A stretch of DNA of 64,000 nt from Vibrio pelagius (GCF_024347575.1 NZ_AP025504.1:248001-312000); one strand, 5' to 3'. Positions 44,901 to 54,113 are shown, numbered from the stretch's first letter. The notes: a model not told the origin generated them from the sequence alone. Numbers and translations: made by a program.

Positions 44901-46279
44901 CGGAATGTCTCCACCATACATTTTCCGGGATGATCAAAACGGGAGTTAAACTTAACGTCGCGGTACTCTTTTGACTTATTGGCTTTGTAAAGCTTACCAC
45001 TCTGCTTGTACAACAGAGCCTCAAGCACGCCTGCATTGGTCTTCAAACTGATGCTTTTTTCATAAGCACTGGTAAGTTCATAACGACCTTCATACCACCC
45101 TCTCTGCGGATCATACAGCTCTTTTACTAGCGTCATTAGTCGGTCGGTATAATCGGTCTTCCATAGAGCCCACATTTGAAAAGCAACACGCGTTGACACT
45201 AGCGCTTTCTCATCATGTGAAGAACCATCTTCGGCCAGTGTTATCCAAGGCGTACCCAAGCCATATATCGCATCGTAAACGAAATAAGGTTCACCAGTAA
45301 CAACATGCTCTCCACGCGCAGTGTAAATTCGCTCGTTATCCCAACGTGCCTCTTGCACTTGATAGATGGCGTCTGCCATTGCTGCTAGCGTGTTATTGGT
45401 ATGTTTTGAGTCACTTGACGTCGTGTCCCCGACTTTATCCCAGTTGAACTCAAGCCCCATCCACAAATAGGGTGTTGAGTAAATTGGACGTAAAACATTA
45501 AATACCCGCGGATCACGACCGTCAAAAATAAGATCGATATCGTAAATCGTCGCTACATCGTAGGGCTCTATGTTCATCGCTTTTTCAGGCACGATCTGCC
45601 AGTCCAAATAACCGTAAGATGTGTACTCTTCTAGCCCCAAGCGCCCCTCTTTATATCGAATCAATTGGCCGTCCTGAATCATGCTCCCATAAAGCTCTCC
45701 ATCAAGGCTAATCAACTCACAAAAGTTCCAACGCAATACTGCCTTATCGACGTATTCGGAGAATTCAGGAGAGTGTCTCTTTACAATGGCGAGTGCGATT
45801 AGAAGACGGCCAACATCGAGTGATGACCAACCAATATCTTGTGGCTGGTTGCCATAGTTAACCATGCCACCACTTTGCGTGCTGTACACCTTATTAGGTG
45901 CGAGGCCGTAGCTAAGCTCCATCTTGTTAAGAAAACTCAGAACCAAAGTTAGACGCTCGTCATACTCTTTGTTTGAGATGAATTCAAACTCTCTCGCAGC
46001 AATCAACGAGATAAGATAATCCGCCAAACCTGCCATATTCGTGGTAGGAAAGTTATCAATACTATTCACTAAACCCGTCGTAACTTGGGTATTGTTATCG
46101 ATATACTTCCACGCCGTTTGCGCCCACATCAGTTCTTCTTCAGTCAACGACGCATGACGACCTTGTCGAAATACCTGTGATTGGCTAAACGAATCAACAC
46201 CGTTGGTCACACCTTGGTAAACCACACCGCAGCCAGATACAGACACCGATAACAGAAGTAAACTCCACTTCTTCAGCAT
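44897..46279 (-). CDS. DUF3131 lipoprotein, paralogue 1
   Basis: A 460-residue protein with a lipoprotein signal (lipobox SVSGC, Cys17). The domain (about 45-440) is DUF3131, an alpha-helical toroid-like domain found with glycan synthases. It opens with LMWAQTAWKYIDNNTQVTTG and LVNSIDNFPTTN, contains GWSSLDVGRLLIAL and YFVYDAIYGLGTPW, and ends with KTNAGVLEALLYKQSGKL. The fold resembles glycoside hydrolases acting on glucans, but no catalytic residues are established. It is one of three tandem paralogues sharing these motifs in the same order. Confidence 0.85.
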   Translation of the reverse strand: MLKKWSLLLLSVSVSGCGVVYQGVTNGVDSFSQSQVFRQGRHASLTEEELMWAQTAWKYIDNNTQVTTGLVNSIDNFPTTNMAGLADYLISLIAAREFEFISNKEYDERLTLVLSFLNKMELSYGLAPNKVYSTQSGGMVNYGNQPQDIGWSSLDVGRLLIALAIVKRHSPEFSEYVDKAVLRWNFCELISLDGELYGSMIQDGQLIRYKEGRLGLEEYTSYGYLDWQIVPEKAMNIEPYDVATIYDIDLIFDGRDPRVFNVLRPIYSTPYLWMGLEFNWDKVGDTTSSDSKHTNNTLAAMADAIYQVQEARWDNERIYTARGEHVVTGEPYFVYDAIYGLGTPWITLAEDGSSHDEKALVSTRVAFQMWALWKTDYTDRLMTLVKELYDPQRGWYEGRYELTSAYEKSISLKTNAGVLEALLYKQSGKLYKANKSKEYRDVKFNSRFDHPGKCMVETFR

Positions 46280-46288
46280 TCAATAACC

Positions 46289-47689
46289 TTATTCTACGGG
46301 TTTGATTTTTTTACGAGGCAAACACTGCCCTTCATAACCGAATGGTGACTCCAATGCTTTCTCCCATAAGCTCGGTGCTAACTGGTCTTTGTATTGAAGT
46401 AATTTTCCCTGTTTTTTATACAACAAGATCTCTAGTGTGATGCCGTTATTATTGGAGGTGAAAGTGTTAATCAGACCAGTCCCATTCTCGAAGATACCTT
46501 CATAGAAACCTTTCTCTCGATCGTAAGCGGTAGAAACATGATCAAACAACAGGTCGGTGTATTCGGTATCCCAGAGAACCCACATCCCCATCGCGCCTTT
46601 AATGGCGACCGCTGCGTACTGAGGCAGATACTCACCCACTTCAGAGATGGTGTTCCATGCAAAACCATCGGTATAAATAGTGTCGTAGACGAAGTAAGGC
46701 GCACCGGCTAATTGGTGCTCCGTCCGCGCGGTAATAATACCGGTTTGCTTGTAACGTTCTTCCTGTACACGATAGATTTGTAGAGCAAACTCAGCCATCC
46801 ATTCATGTGAATATCTGGAATCGTGTGGACTTCGGTCTTCCACCAAGTCCCAGCCCAATTCAATACCATCCAACACATAACTTTCAGTTACAACGTAACT
46901 ATGTGCTTTTAGTTTACGCGGATCACGCGTATCGTAAGGAATGTCATAACCGAAAAGGTTAATCGTGGCGTAAGGTTCGGCCATGGCCGCTTGAGTCGTA
47001 TCAAACCCCCACAATTCAAAGCCTTTGGCTGCATACTCTTCATAACCAAGTCGCCCTTCTTGGAGGTACTGTACCTCTTTTCCAGGTTCAAGTAGCGCGC
47101 CAAACATGGTGCCGTTTTCATCCACCACGTTACAGTAGTTCCACCTTAACATCACCGAGTCGATACTCGTGGCGAATTCAGGGTAACGGTTCTTAAGGAT
47201 ATAAAGCCAAATCATCAAACGACCTAAGTCGAGAGCTGAATACCCAATTTCACCCGGTTGGTTACCGTAGTCCACTTTTGCCGCGGTTTGGGTGTTATAC
47301 GCCTTGTTTGGTAACTCCCCCATGAATAGGTCGAGCGTATTTAAAGTTGTTAGGAAACGAACAAGTCGTCTATCAAACTCTTCTTTTTCAATAATCCCTA
47401 ACTCATACGCACTGGTCATGCCCGCGAGATAGGATGCCGCATCCCACCATGTCACAGATGGATAGTTATTTACCGCATTTACCAAGCCCGTCGACTCTTG
47501 GTAGTTATTTTCAAAATACTTCCAAGCGATACGAGCCATATCCATCTCTTTCTCCGTCAGCTCGCCTTGACGAGGTTTAGGGACAGTCCAGTGTGTATTT
47601 CGGTCAACAATATCATCAGAGAATTGATTGTATTTACTACCGCAACCAACGATTGCAAGAGTGATCAAGCCAAGACTAATCGTTCGCAT
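46289..47689 (-). CDS. DUF3131 lipoprotein, paralogue 2
   Basis: A 466-residue lipoprotein (lipobox AIVGC, Cys16). Motifs match paralogue 1: MARIAWKYFENNYQESTG, LVNAVNNYPSVTWWDAASY, GYSALDLGRLMIWLYIL, APYFVYDTIYTDGFAWN and TSNNNGITLEILLYKKQGKL. Both this and paralogue 1 lie nine bases apart. Two lipid-anchored copies plus a membrane-anchored third suggest a set acting at different envelope layers or on different steps. Exact activity unknown. Confidence 0.85.
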   Translation of the reverse strand: MRTISLGLITLAIVGCGSKYNQFSDDIVDRNTHWTVPKPRQGELTEKEMDMARIAWKYFENNYQESTGLVNAVNNYPSVTWWDAASYLAGMTSAYELGIIEKEEFDRRLVRFLTTLNTLDLFMGELPNKAYNTQTAAKVDYGNQPGEIGYSALDLGRLMIWLYILKNRYPEFATSIDSVMLRWNYCNVVDENGTMFGALLEPGKEVQYLQEGRLGYEEYAAKGFELWGFDTTQAAMAEPYATINLFGYDIPYDTRDPRKLKAHSYVVTESYVLDGIELGWDLVEDRSPHDSRYSHEWMAEFALQIYRVQEERYKQTGIITARTEHQLAGAPYFVYDTIYTDGFAWNTISEVGEYLPQYAAVAIKGAMGMWVLWDTEYTDLLFDHVSTAYDREKGFYEGIFENGTGLINTFTSNNNGITLEILLYKKQGKLLQYKDQLAPSLWEKALESPFGYEGQCLPRKKIKPVE

Positions 47690-47722
47690 ATAAATTCCTT
47701 CTTATTATTTTAATTCGCTGAT

Positions 47723-49045
47723 TTACTTCAACTCACCAATCGTCAATAGCGGCCCATTCTCAATGTATGCCAATGACTCAAGGACGATTCCGTTGGTGTT
47801 TGCTGTCACTGCTTTGTTAGTGCGCCCATCAATTTCATAACGACCTGAGTACCAACCTTTCTCATCCGAATAAAGGTCAGAAGCTTCGTTGATCAGAACA
47901 TCGGTGTAATCTGAATCATAAAGCGCGTACCAACCGAATGCGGCTTTAGTTGAAAGAGTTTTTAGGTGTGATTGGTCTTTACCGTCATCAGAGATGGCAT
48001 TCCATTTTTCACCATCCGAGAATACCGTGTTGTAGACAAAGTATGGCGCCTCATCAACGTTATCCTCACTCACAGCGGTAACAATACCTGTGTCTTCGTA
48101 ACGACGCTCTTGAGCTTGGAAAATACGGTGTGCAAATACCTTTGAAACACTGTCCGCACCAAACTCAATACCATCAAGAATGTAAGATTCACTCACTACA
48201 TAGTTATGGGCGTGGAATTTTGAAGGGTCACGTTTATCTGTCGGAATTTCGATACCATAGATATCAACCATCTCTAGGTAATCGATATATTTCATAGAGT
48301 TAAATACATCACGCCCCATCAAAGCTAATGACTTGGACGCATACTCTTCGTAACCAATACGACCCTCTTGCACTAACTCCATAACGCTTGCATCGGATGT
48401 TGGACGAGCACCGTACATATAACCGTCCACCAGCATTGCACTCACTTTCCAGTGGTTGAGTACGTCATTTACCTGCTTATTAAACTGCGGGTATTGCCAA
48501 ATCATAATGTTCATAGGAACAAGGATTCGACCGATATCGATCGCCGACCAGCCAATGCCGTTTTCAATAGGATTGTTGGCGTAGTCCACCATCTCTAGAG
48601 TTTGCGTGTTGTAAGCCTTATTGGGTAATAGGCCATCAACGAGCGGCAAGCGCGCCAAAGTCGCGAGTGCTTTTTCCATACGCAGCTCAAACTCTTCTGT
48701 TGAAATGATATTGATCTTCTCTGCTGAAATGAGTCCCATTAAATAAGAAGCGGTATCCCACATAGTGGTCGATGGATAACCATCCACTGAATTCACTAAG
48801 CCTGTATTTTCTTGATAGTTGTTCTCAAAATATTGCCAAGCCACACTTGCCCACTCGTACTCCTGCTCGGAGAGTACGCGTGAAGACTTAAATGGAATAT
48901 CTTCTGGAATTTCGAAGGTAATATTTCCGAGTACTCTTCCCGATTCGCGAGTTTCGATGCTGAAAGCAATAATAAGCGCTGTCGCTAAGCCCAAGATGAA
49001 CACAATATGATGGCGAGCGTTAACCATCGATTTTTTAAACCCCAT
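47723..49045 (-). CDS. DUF3131 protein with N-terminal membrane anchor, paralogue 3
   Basis: A 440-residue protein with one N-terminal hydrophobic helix (about 13-30) and no lipobox, so it is probably held in the inner membrane facing the periplasm. DUF3131 motifs are YEWASVAWQYFENNYQENTG, LVNSVDGYPSTTMWDTASY, GWSAIDIGRILVPMNIM, APYFVYNTVFSDGEKWN and TANTNGIVLESLAYIENGPL. It overlaps the GT2 gene by 11 bases with GAGGAG seven bases before the ATG, so it is coupled to the synthase and may be its periplasmic partner. Confidence 0.85.
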   Translation of the reverse strand: MGFKKSMVNARHHIVFILGLATALIIAFSIETRESGRVLGNITFEIPEDIPFKSSRVLSEQEYEWASVAWQYFENNYQENTGLVNSVDGYPSTTMWDTASYLMGLISAEKINIISTEEFELRMEKALATLARLPLVDGLLPNKAYNTQTLEMVDYANNPIENGIGWSAIDIGRILVPMNIMIWQYPQFNKQVNDVLNHWKVSAMLVDGYMYGARPTSDASVMELVQEGRIGYEEYASKSLALMGRDVFNSMKYIDYLEMVDIYGIEIPTDKRDPSKFHAHNYVVSESYILDGIEFGADSVSKVFAHRIFQAQERRYEDTGIVTAVSEDNVDEAPYFVYNTVFSDGEKWNAISDDGKDQSHLKTLSTKAAFGWYALYDSDYTDVLINEASDLYSDEKGWYSGRYEIDGRTNKAVTANTNGIVLESLAYIENGPLLTIGELK

Positions 49046-50891
49046 ACTTCAACTCCTCTGAATTGGCAGTTTCTTCACCTTCGCTTTCAGCTGGTGGTGT
49101 CCAGAATGCTGCTGCGATCATTCCCCACATCGCCAACATGTTATTTAGTATCCAAAATGTATTTAGAACAAGACCGCCCACAGAGTAATCGCCCCATGAA
49201 CCGGTTGAGTGACCAAACCATGCAAACAGCAAGCTAAACAGACTTAATCCGAATACCGCCGCTTGCGGAATGACTAGCTTGAAAAAGTTACCTGTTTGTC
49301 GTTCTTTCGGTGTTGTCGGGAAGCTGATTTTCCGCCCGCGTAGCACTGTCCATAACGCCCGCAAGTTAACCGGGAAGAATGAAAGGAAGTTCGTTTTGCC
49401 TTTATAGCCCGCGACGCCCCAAGTCCCTATCATCATCGCCAACTCAGCAGTGATAACATAAGGTAAGAAGTGCAAATAGAACGTCACGTCATAGGCACTT
49501 ACTGGTGCAATTGAAGTGAGGAAGTAGATAATTGGACACGCTAGGAAAATAATGTTCCAGATAGCCGACAAATTGGACCAAAAACTCGCGCCATACATCA
49601 GCTTCTGTTTGAAGTTGAGCCCTTTGCGGAAAATCGGGTTGTCATTCATAAAGATGTCAATCGACCCACCAGAGTACTTAAATCGTTGTACTGTCCACGT
49701 TTGTAGATCTTGTGGAGAGAGCATTTTACTCTCTACATTAGGGTGCATAACGGAACGCCAGTTACGCTCGCGATCAGAGTGGAGCACGATCGACGTGTAA
49801 AGATCTTCAGATACGTGAAATTTGTAAGGCGTGAATTCCGTATCAAACAAGATTTCATCGCGCAAATTATCCGACACCGACTGGTCGACCTTTTTCTCTT
49901 TGGTTAGACGACGGATCTGCGCCTCGATTTCATCTTGTTCTTTAGTAATCTGTTCTGCATAAGCTCTTAACGCCGCTTCCATGACTGCTTCACGGCGGTG
50001 AATCGACCCTGCGCCACAGCAGAATGATGCGTTTACCCAGTTACGACGGCGTTGAATGACGTCGTAAAACATCTGTGGATCATTTACAAATGGGTCTTCA
50101 CCAAGTGTGACTGGACCATAGAACCTTTCGATACCTGAACCGATAGATTTTGCCCATTTACCCAACTTTCTTTCAAGGAACTTAGGTAAACGCTCGCCTT
50201 CTGGTAGGTCGAAGAACCATTGAGGTGTTTGAACCCAAGCCACTGTTGGATCTCTGAAGTAACCAAGCGTGTTTTCAAGAATGGTTGAGAAAGGACGCGT
50301 ATCAGCATCACAGATGACAACGAAGTCTCCGCTAGTGCGTTCCATCGCGTTTCTTAAATTACCTGCCTTAAAGCCGACATTACCGTCGCGAGTAATGTAG
50401 CCAATGCCCATTTCTTTGGCCATCGCTTCCATTTCAGGTCGTTTACCATCATCAAGAATGAAGATTTTGATGGTGATATCGTGCGGGTAAGTGATTTTCT
50501 GCGCGTCTAATATACTCAGCTTAACCAGTTCGGGCTCTTCATCGTAGCTTGGAAAGAACACGTCAACACTGATAGGTCTGTCTTCTTGAGTGTCTAAGCT
50601 ACACTCTGAAATCTTGTATGGTGGCGCTTTCTTTGGTTCATCCTCGACTTTCCACAAGTTATAAGTGAACAGCATCGAACCAATAAAGGCACAAGATTCT
50701 GCAAATGCCAAAGGCAACGAAAACCACAAAGCGTCGTAGTTAAGGGCATACATCCAGCGCCAACCTAAATACCAAATGCCAAGTGTTAAGTTACATGTTG
50801 CCAAATACTGATATAGAAGTTCTCTGGGAATACTATGTGGCACAGGCTCTGGTGGTACTCTGTGCTCAAACTTCTCAAAATAATTATCCAT
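49035..50891 (-). CDS. Membrane GT2 polysaccharide synthase, cellulose-synthase-like
   Basis: A 618-residue inner-membrane protein. Two N-terminal helices (about 28-50 and 55-79) precede a GT2 catalytic domain with VFFPSYDEEP (about 111-120), ILDDGKRPE (Asp147-148), CDADTRPF (Asp195, Asp197), TPQWFF (222-227), FCCGAGSIHRR (290-300) and SEDLYTS (361-367). A charged insert (about 310-350) separates the last two. The expected QxxRW appears as QRFKY (402-406). Several C-terminal helices follow (about 430-600). No PilZ domain. It probably polymerises and exports a glucan using NDP-glucose. Confidence 0.9.
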   Translation of the reverse strand: MDNYFEKFEHRVPPEPVPHSIPRELLYQYLATCNLTLGIWYLGWRWMYALNYDALWFSLPLAFAESCAFIGSMLFTYNLWKVEDEPKKAPPYKISECSLDTQEDRPISVDVFFPSYDEEPELVKLSILDAQKITYPHDITIKIFILDDGKRPEMEAMAKEMGIGYITRDGNVGFKAGNLRNAMERTSGDFVVICDADTRPFSTILENTLGYFRDPTVAWVQTPQWFFDLPEGERLPKFLERKLGKWAKSIGSGIERFYGPVTLGEDPFVNDPQMFYDVIQRRRNWVNASFCCGAGSIHRREAVMEAALRAYAEQITKEQDEIEAQIRRLTKEKKVDQSVSDNLRDEILFDTEFTPYKFHVSEDLYTSIVLHSDRERNWRSVMHPNVESKMLSPQDLQTWTVQRFKYSGGSIDIFMNDNPIFRKGLNFKQKLMYGASFWSNLSAIWNIIFLACPIIYFLTSIAPVSAYDVTFYLHFLPYVITAELAMMIGTWGVAGYKGKTNFLSFFPVNLRALWTVLRGRKISFPTTPKERQTGNFFKLVIPQAAVFGLSLFSLLFAWFGHSTGSWGDYSVGGLVLNTFWILNNMLAMWGMIAAAFWTPPAESEGEETANSEELKYGV

Positions 50892-50941
50892 TTATTCCTT
50901 TCCCTATTTTATTGACCTAGCCAGCTCTTATTTGACTTTTA

Positions 50942-51424
50942 TTAGGGGGGAGACACATTCTCTATGAGGTCACTTTCCTCTAGCTCTTTGGTCATCATGA
51001 AGCAGTTTTCTCCATCTTCTACGCGTAGCTTGACGTCATCCATCAAAGCAGAAACGATCATGAATCCTCTTCCGGATGTTGTCCAAGTCGTGTCGTCATC
51101 CGGGTCCATATCAACAAACTCATTGGACAGTGCCTTTTCCAGTTGCGTTTGTGTCATAGACTCACCTCTATCGATGATGTCGATACAGATGGTCTTTGTT
51201 TCTGAGTCTTCATTGAGATTGCACTTTACTTTGACAGGCTTGCCTTCTTGTTCGCTATACGCATGTATGTAAGTGTTGTTCACCATCTCAACCACACACA
51301 ACTCCAGTTGAGTGGCCAACACGGGAGAAATGCCTATACCAGACCAATAATCGTTGAGTTCTATTGCGACTTGACGTGAAGTCTCTAAAGAGCTTTTGTA
51401 CGCTTGTTCGAATACGTCTAACAT
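50942..51424 (-). CDS. RsbW-like anti-sigma/serine kinase
   Basis: A 160-residue HATPase_c_2 protein started at the ATG at 51424, seven bases after GAGGAG. The N box is ELCVVEMVNNTYIHAY (about 42-57), G1 is IDIIDRGESM and G2 is TTSGRGFMIVSAL (about 119-131), so ATP binding is intact. In partner-switch modules this protein phosphorylates the STAS antagonist and holds a target protein; the STAS and phosphatase partners are encoded two and three genes upstream. Confidence 0.9.
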   Translation of the reverse strand: MLDVFEQAYKSSLETSRQVAIELNDYWSGIGISPVLATQLELCVVEMVNNTYIHAYSEQEGKPVKVKCNLNEDSETKTICIDIIDRGESMTQTQLEKALSNEFVDMDPDDDTTWTTSGRGFMIVSALMDDVKLRVEDGENCFMMTKELEESDLIENVSPP

Positions 51425-51439
51425 CGGCACACTCCTCTG

Positions 51440-52564
51440 CTACATACCATTCAACATGTCTGATACACGATTGTGCGCAGCATGAGAACGAAGATTGCAC
51501 CAGTCCAAGTCATGATTCTGCACACCATCATGACCAATGCAGTACTGACCAAAAATGGTTTGATGCTTTATATGACAATTTTCCTTGATATGGATGTTGT
51601 CGAAGATAAGTGACTCTTCGACCACTGCTTTTTCATCCAACTGACAATTAGCCCCAATAAGCGCAGGACCGATCACTTTGGCATTCGGATCGACTTTGCA
51701 TCCGCTACCTATTACAACGGGAGGCTGAAGATTACAGTTATTCAGGTCAACAACCGTATTGATCCCGACCCACACCCCAGCTTTAACTTGAGTTCCTGGA
51801 ATGCGGTAGCCCGGTACTTTGCCTTCTAATATATCTTTGGTCACACTCCAGATATCGGTGATATTACCTACGTCAAGCCACTGGAAGTTCATTTCAACCG
51901 CGTAAAACGGGACGTGCTTCTCCACCAACATTGGGAACAACTCACTACCAATGTCGTATTCGCCCTCTTTCGGAATGTAGTCAAAGATCGCAGGCTCAAA
52001 GATGTAGATACCTGTGTTGATTTGCGTAGAGAGTGCTTCTTCTTTTGATGGTTTTTCTTGGAAACTAGTGACCAGCCCTTTTTCGTCCGCAACGACAACG
52101 CCGTATTTTTCAACGTCATCTAGAATGACACTTTTGGTAATAATAGTAGCGATGCCGCCATTCTTTTTATGCTTACGTACGGCTTCTGTCAGATCCAAAT
52201 CAATCCAAGCATCACCACAAACCACCACAAAAGTTTCATCAAAGAAGCCTGAAAACTGTTGAATTTTCTGCATCCCACCAGCAGAACCGAGCGCTTTGCT
52301 TTGATACTTACCATCAACGCATTCGCCCTCATAAGAGTAAGAGAGCTGAACGTCGAAATGATGCCCATCGCCGAAATACCCTTCGATCACTTCAGCTAAG
52401 TGACTAGTGTTAATCACAATCTTATTGATATTGTGTTGCGAAAAGAGCTCAATCATCGATTCCATTACCGGCTTACCCAGAATTGGGATCATTGGCTTAG
52501 GCAGCGATTGAGTGATTGGCTTCACTCGTGTACCTTTCCCTGCCGCTAAGATCATTCCCTTCAT
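51440..52564 (-). CDS. Sugar-phosphate nucleotidyltransferase with left-handed beta-helix
   Basis: A 374-residue cytoplasmic enzyme. The N-terminal pyrophosphorylase domain carries LAAGKGTRVKPITQSLPKP (about 5-23) and the metal-binding CGDAW-type motif (VVCGDAWIDLD, about 110-120). The C-terminal part (about 255-350) is a hexapeptide-repeat helix (VIGSGCKVDPNAKVIGPALIGANCQLDEKAVV). It makes a nucleotide sugar such as GDP-mannose or UDP-/dTDP-glucose; the base cannot be told from sequence. It lies in the midst of the partner-switch genes and supplies donor for the synthase downstream. Confidence 0.87.
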   Translation of the reverse strand: MKGMILAAGKGTRVKPITQSLPKPMIPILGKPVMESMIELFSQHNINKIVINTSHLAEVIEGYFGDGHHFDVQLSYSYEGECVDGKYQSKALGSAGGMQKIQQFSGFFDETFVVVCGDAWIDLDLTEAVRKHKKNGGIATIITKSVILDDVEKYGVVVADEKGLVTSFQEKPSKEEALSTQINTGIYIFEPAIFDYIPKEGEYDIGSELFPMLVEKHVPFYAVEMNFQWLDVGNITDIWSVTKDILEGKVPGYRIPGTQVKAGVWVGINTVVDLNNCNLQPPVVIGSGCKVDPNAKVIGPALIGANCQLDEKAVVEESLIFDNIHIKENCHIKHQTIFGQYCIGHDGVQNHDLDWCNLRSHAAHNRVSDMLNGM

Positions 52565-52575
52565 ATCGATCCCCT

Positions 52576-52908
52576 TTACACAGCGGTTGCGAGTGCTTCA
52601 TCGACACTGGTATAAGTCTTGATCAACCTATCCATACGCGTAAGTTTAAACAGGTCTTGAACTGGCTTTTGAGCGTTAGCAACGGCAATTTTCTTATCGC
52701 GAAGCATCTTGTACACACCCATTACTGCACCCAAGCCACTGCTATCCATAAACTTAACGTTGCTAATATCTAGCACAACGTTTGGTAATAGCTCAGGCGT
52801 AAGTGTCTCCAAAACTTCTCTAAACTGGGGTGCTAATTTGGCGTCAAATCGCTCTTCGTTTACTTGAAGAACTGTGCTGTTGCCTTGTTGACTAATTTCA
52901 TATCGCAT
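52576..52908 (-). CDS. STAS-domain anti-sigma factor antagonist
   Basis: A 110-residue STAS protein started at the ATG at 52908, with AAGGAG eight bases upstream; it overlaps the upstream phosphatase gene by 49 bases. The phosphorylation motif FMDSSGLGAVMG contains Ser56 and Ser57, and DISNVKF before it is the usual beta strand. In the dephosphorylated state such proteins bind the RsbW-like kinase and free its target. The kinase and phosphatase are co-encoded, making a complete switch. Confidence 0.9.
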   Translation of the reverse strand: MRYEISQQGNSTVLQVNEERFDAKLAPQFREVLETLTPELLPNVVLDISNVKFMDSSGLGAVMGVYKMLRDKKIAVANAQKPVQDLFKLTRMDRLIKTYTSVDEALATAV

Positions 52909-54113
52909 TGAGCTTCTCCTTCCTGAGGACCTTTCCATTCCGCAACTAGAACACTGACGTCGTCATCAAAACAATCTGACTTCGTCCAGTCTCTAACACT
53001 GTTTACTAGTAATTCGGTTTGCTGTTGAATCGGGTATTGATTCAGTTGTTCGATCGCATTACGCAAGCCTTCTTCGGAGTATTGCTCGTCTCCGTTATCC
53101 GCTTCTGTAATACCATCCGAGTAAAACCAGATTTTATCGCCTGGTTCGAGTTGAATTTGCGCAGCTTGATATTCGACATCGTCAAAGGCGCCAACAACGA
53201 AGTTATCGTGACCAATCAGTTCTGCATTTCCTTGATTGCCGTGACACCATACCAAAGGTGGATGACCTGCACAGCAGTACGACATTAGACCTGTCTTAAC
53301 ATTGAGCACGGCATAAATCATTGTGAAATAAAGGATATTGGCATCACTACTCATGTACATTTCATTGAGTTTAGAAACCACATCTGCAGGCGCACACACG
53401 GTTGATGTATCGCCATCGTTTTTCAGAACCACAGAAGAGCTACCATTCTGAACGGATAAGCTGGTTTGCACCGAGAAAGACATTAGTGCCGAAGAGACGC
53501 CATGACCGGCAACGTCAAACAGGTAGAAAGCAACGTGATCGGTGTCTAGCTGCATGTAGCCCAACATATCACCACCCACTTGAGCACTTGGGAGCGAGAT
53601 GTAGCTCAACTCTACACAGCTAAAATGTTTTGTTTTGGGTAAGATTTGACGAATGAGTTCACTTGCGGAGTCAAGGTCTCGCTTAATCGTTTCGTACGCT
53701 TGATCCAATTTAGTGTTTTTATCAACGACCTCGTTATGAAGTGCTAGAGTGCGAAACCCAGCGCGAATACGCGCGTCAAGTTCGTCGATTGAAGTTTTCT
53801 TATCAATGAAACCATCGGCACCTGCGTCAATGCCACTGATAATGGACGCTTCATCACCTTTAGAAGAGAGAAGAACAAAGAAGATGTAGCGATGGTAGTT
53901 TTTGGATTTAAGCTCGTTGCAAAGATCTACCCCGCTCATTCCTGGCATCATCCAGTCGCTAAGTACAAATTGAATGTCGGCGTTATCTGCTAACATCTGC
54001 AACGCTATCTCACCGCTAGTTGCAGTATGTATCTGATAACCGCGCTTTTTTAAAACCGAACTCATATAAACCAGGATGGTTCGGTTATCATCAACAAGCA
54101 GAATATCCTTCAT
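52860..54113 (-). CDS. Response regulator with PP2C (SpoIIE/RsbU-type) phosphatase
   Basis: A 417-residue protein started at the ATG at 54113, which has AGGG eight bases upstream; a frame with ten more codons exists. The receiver domain (about 1-120) has ILLVDDNRT, phosphoacceptor in FVLSDWMMPGMSG, and KKTS. A short coiled linker (about 120-155) leads to the SpoIIE phosphatase domain with SLPSAQVGGDMLGYM (about 178-192), LFDVAGHGVSSALMS, FYSDGITEA and DCFDDDVSVLVAEW, which hold the metal-binding Asp residues. Phosphorylation of the receiver would control dephosphorylation of the STAS protein. First gene of the 11-gene operon; divergent from the barrel gene. Confidence 0.9.
   Translation of the reverse strand: MKDILLVDDNRTILVYMSSVLKKRGYQIHTATSGEIALQMLADNADIQFVLSDWMMPGMSGVDLCNELKSKNYHRYIFFVLLSSKGDEASIISGIDAGADGFIDKKTSIDELDARIRAGFRTLALHNEVVDKNTKLDQAYETIKRDLDSASELIRQILPKTKHFSCVELSYISLPSAQVGGDMLGYMQLDTDHVAFYLFDVAGHGVSSALMSFSVQTSLSVQNGSSSVVLKNDGDTSTVCAPADVVSKLNEMYMSSDANILYFTMIYAVLNVKTGLMSYCCAGHPPLVWCHGNQGNAELIGHDNFVVGAFDDVEYQAAQIQLEPGDKIWFYSDGITEADNGDEQYSEEGLRNAIEQLNQYPIQQQTELLVNSVRDWTKSDCFDDDVSVLVAEWKGPQEGEAQCDMKLVNKATAQFFK

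Noticed and set aside
49035..50891. Bacterial cellulose synthase (bcsA) call
   Set aside because: No PilZ domain, QxxRW replaced, and no bcsB, bcsC or bcsZ genes nearby; DUF3131 and GH16 genes point to another polymer.
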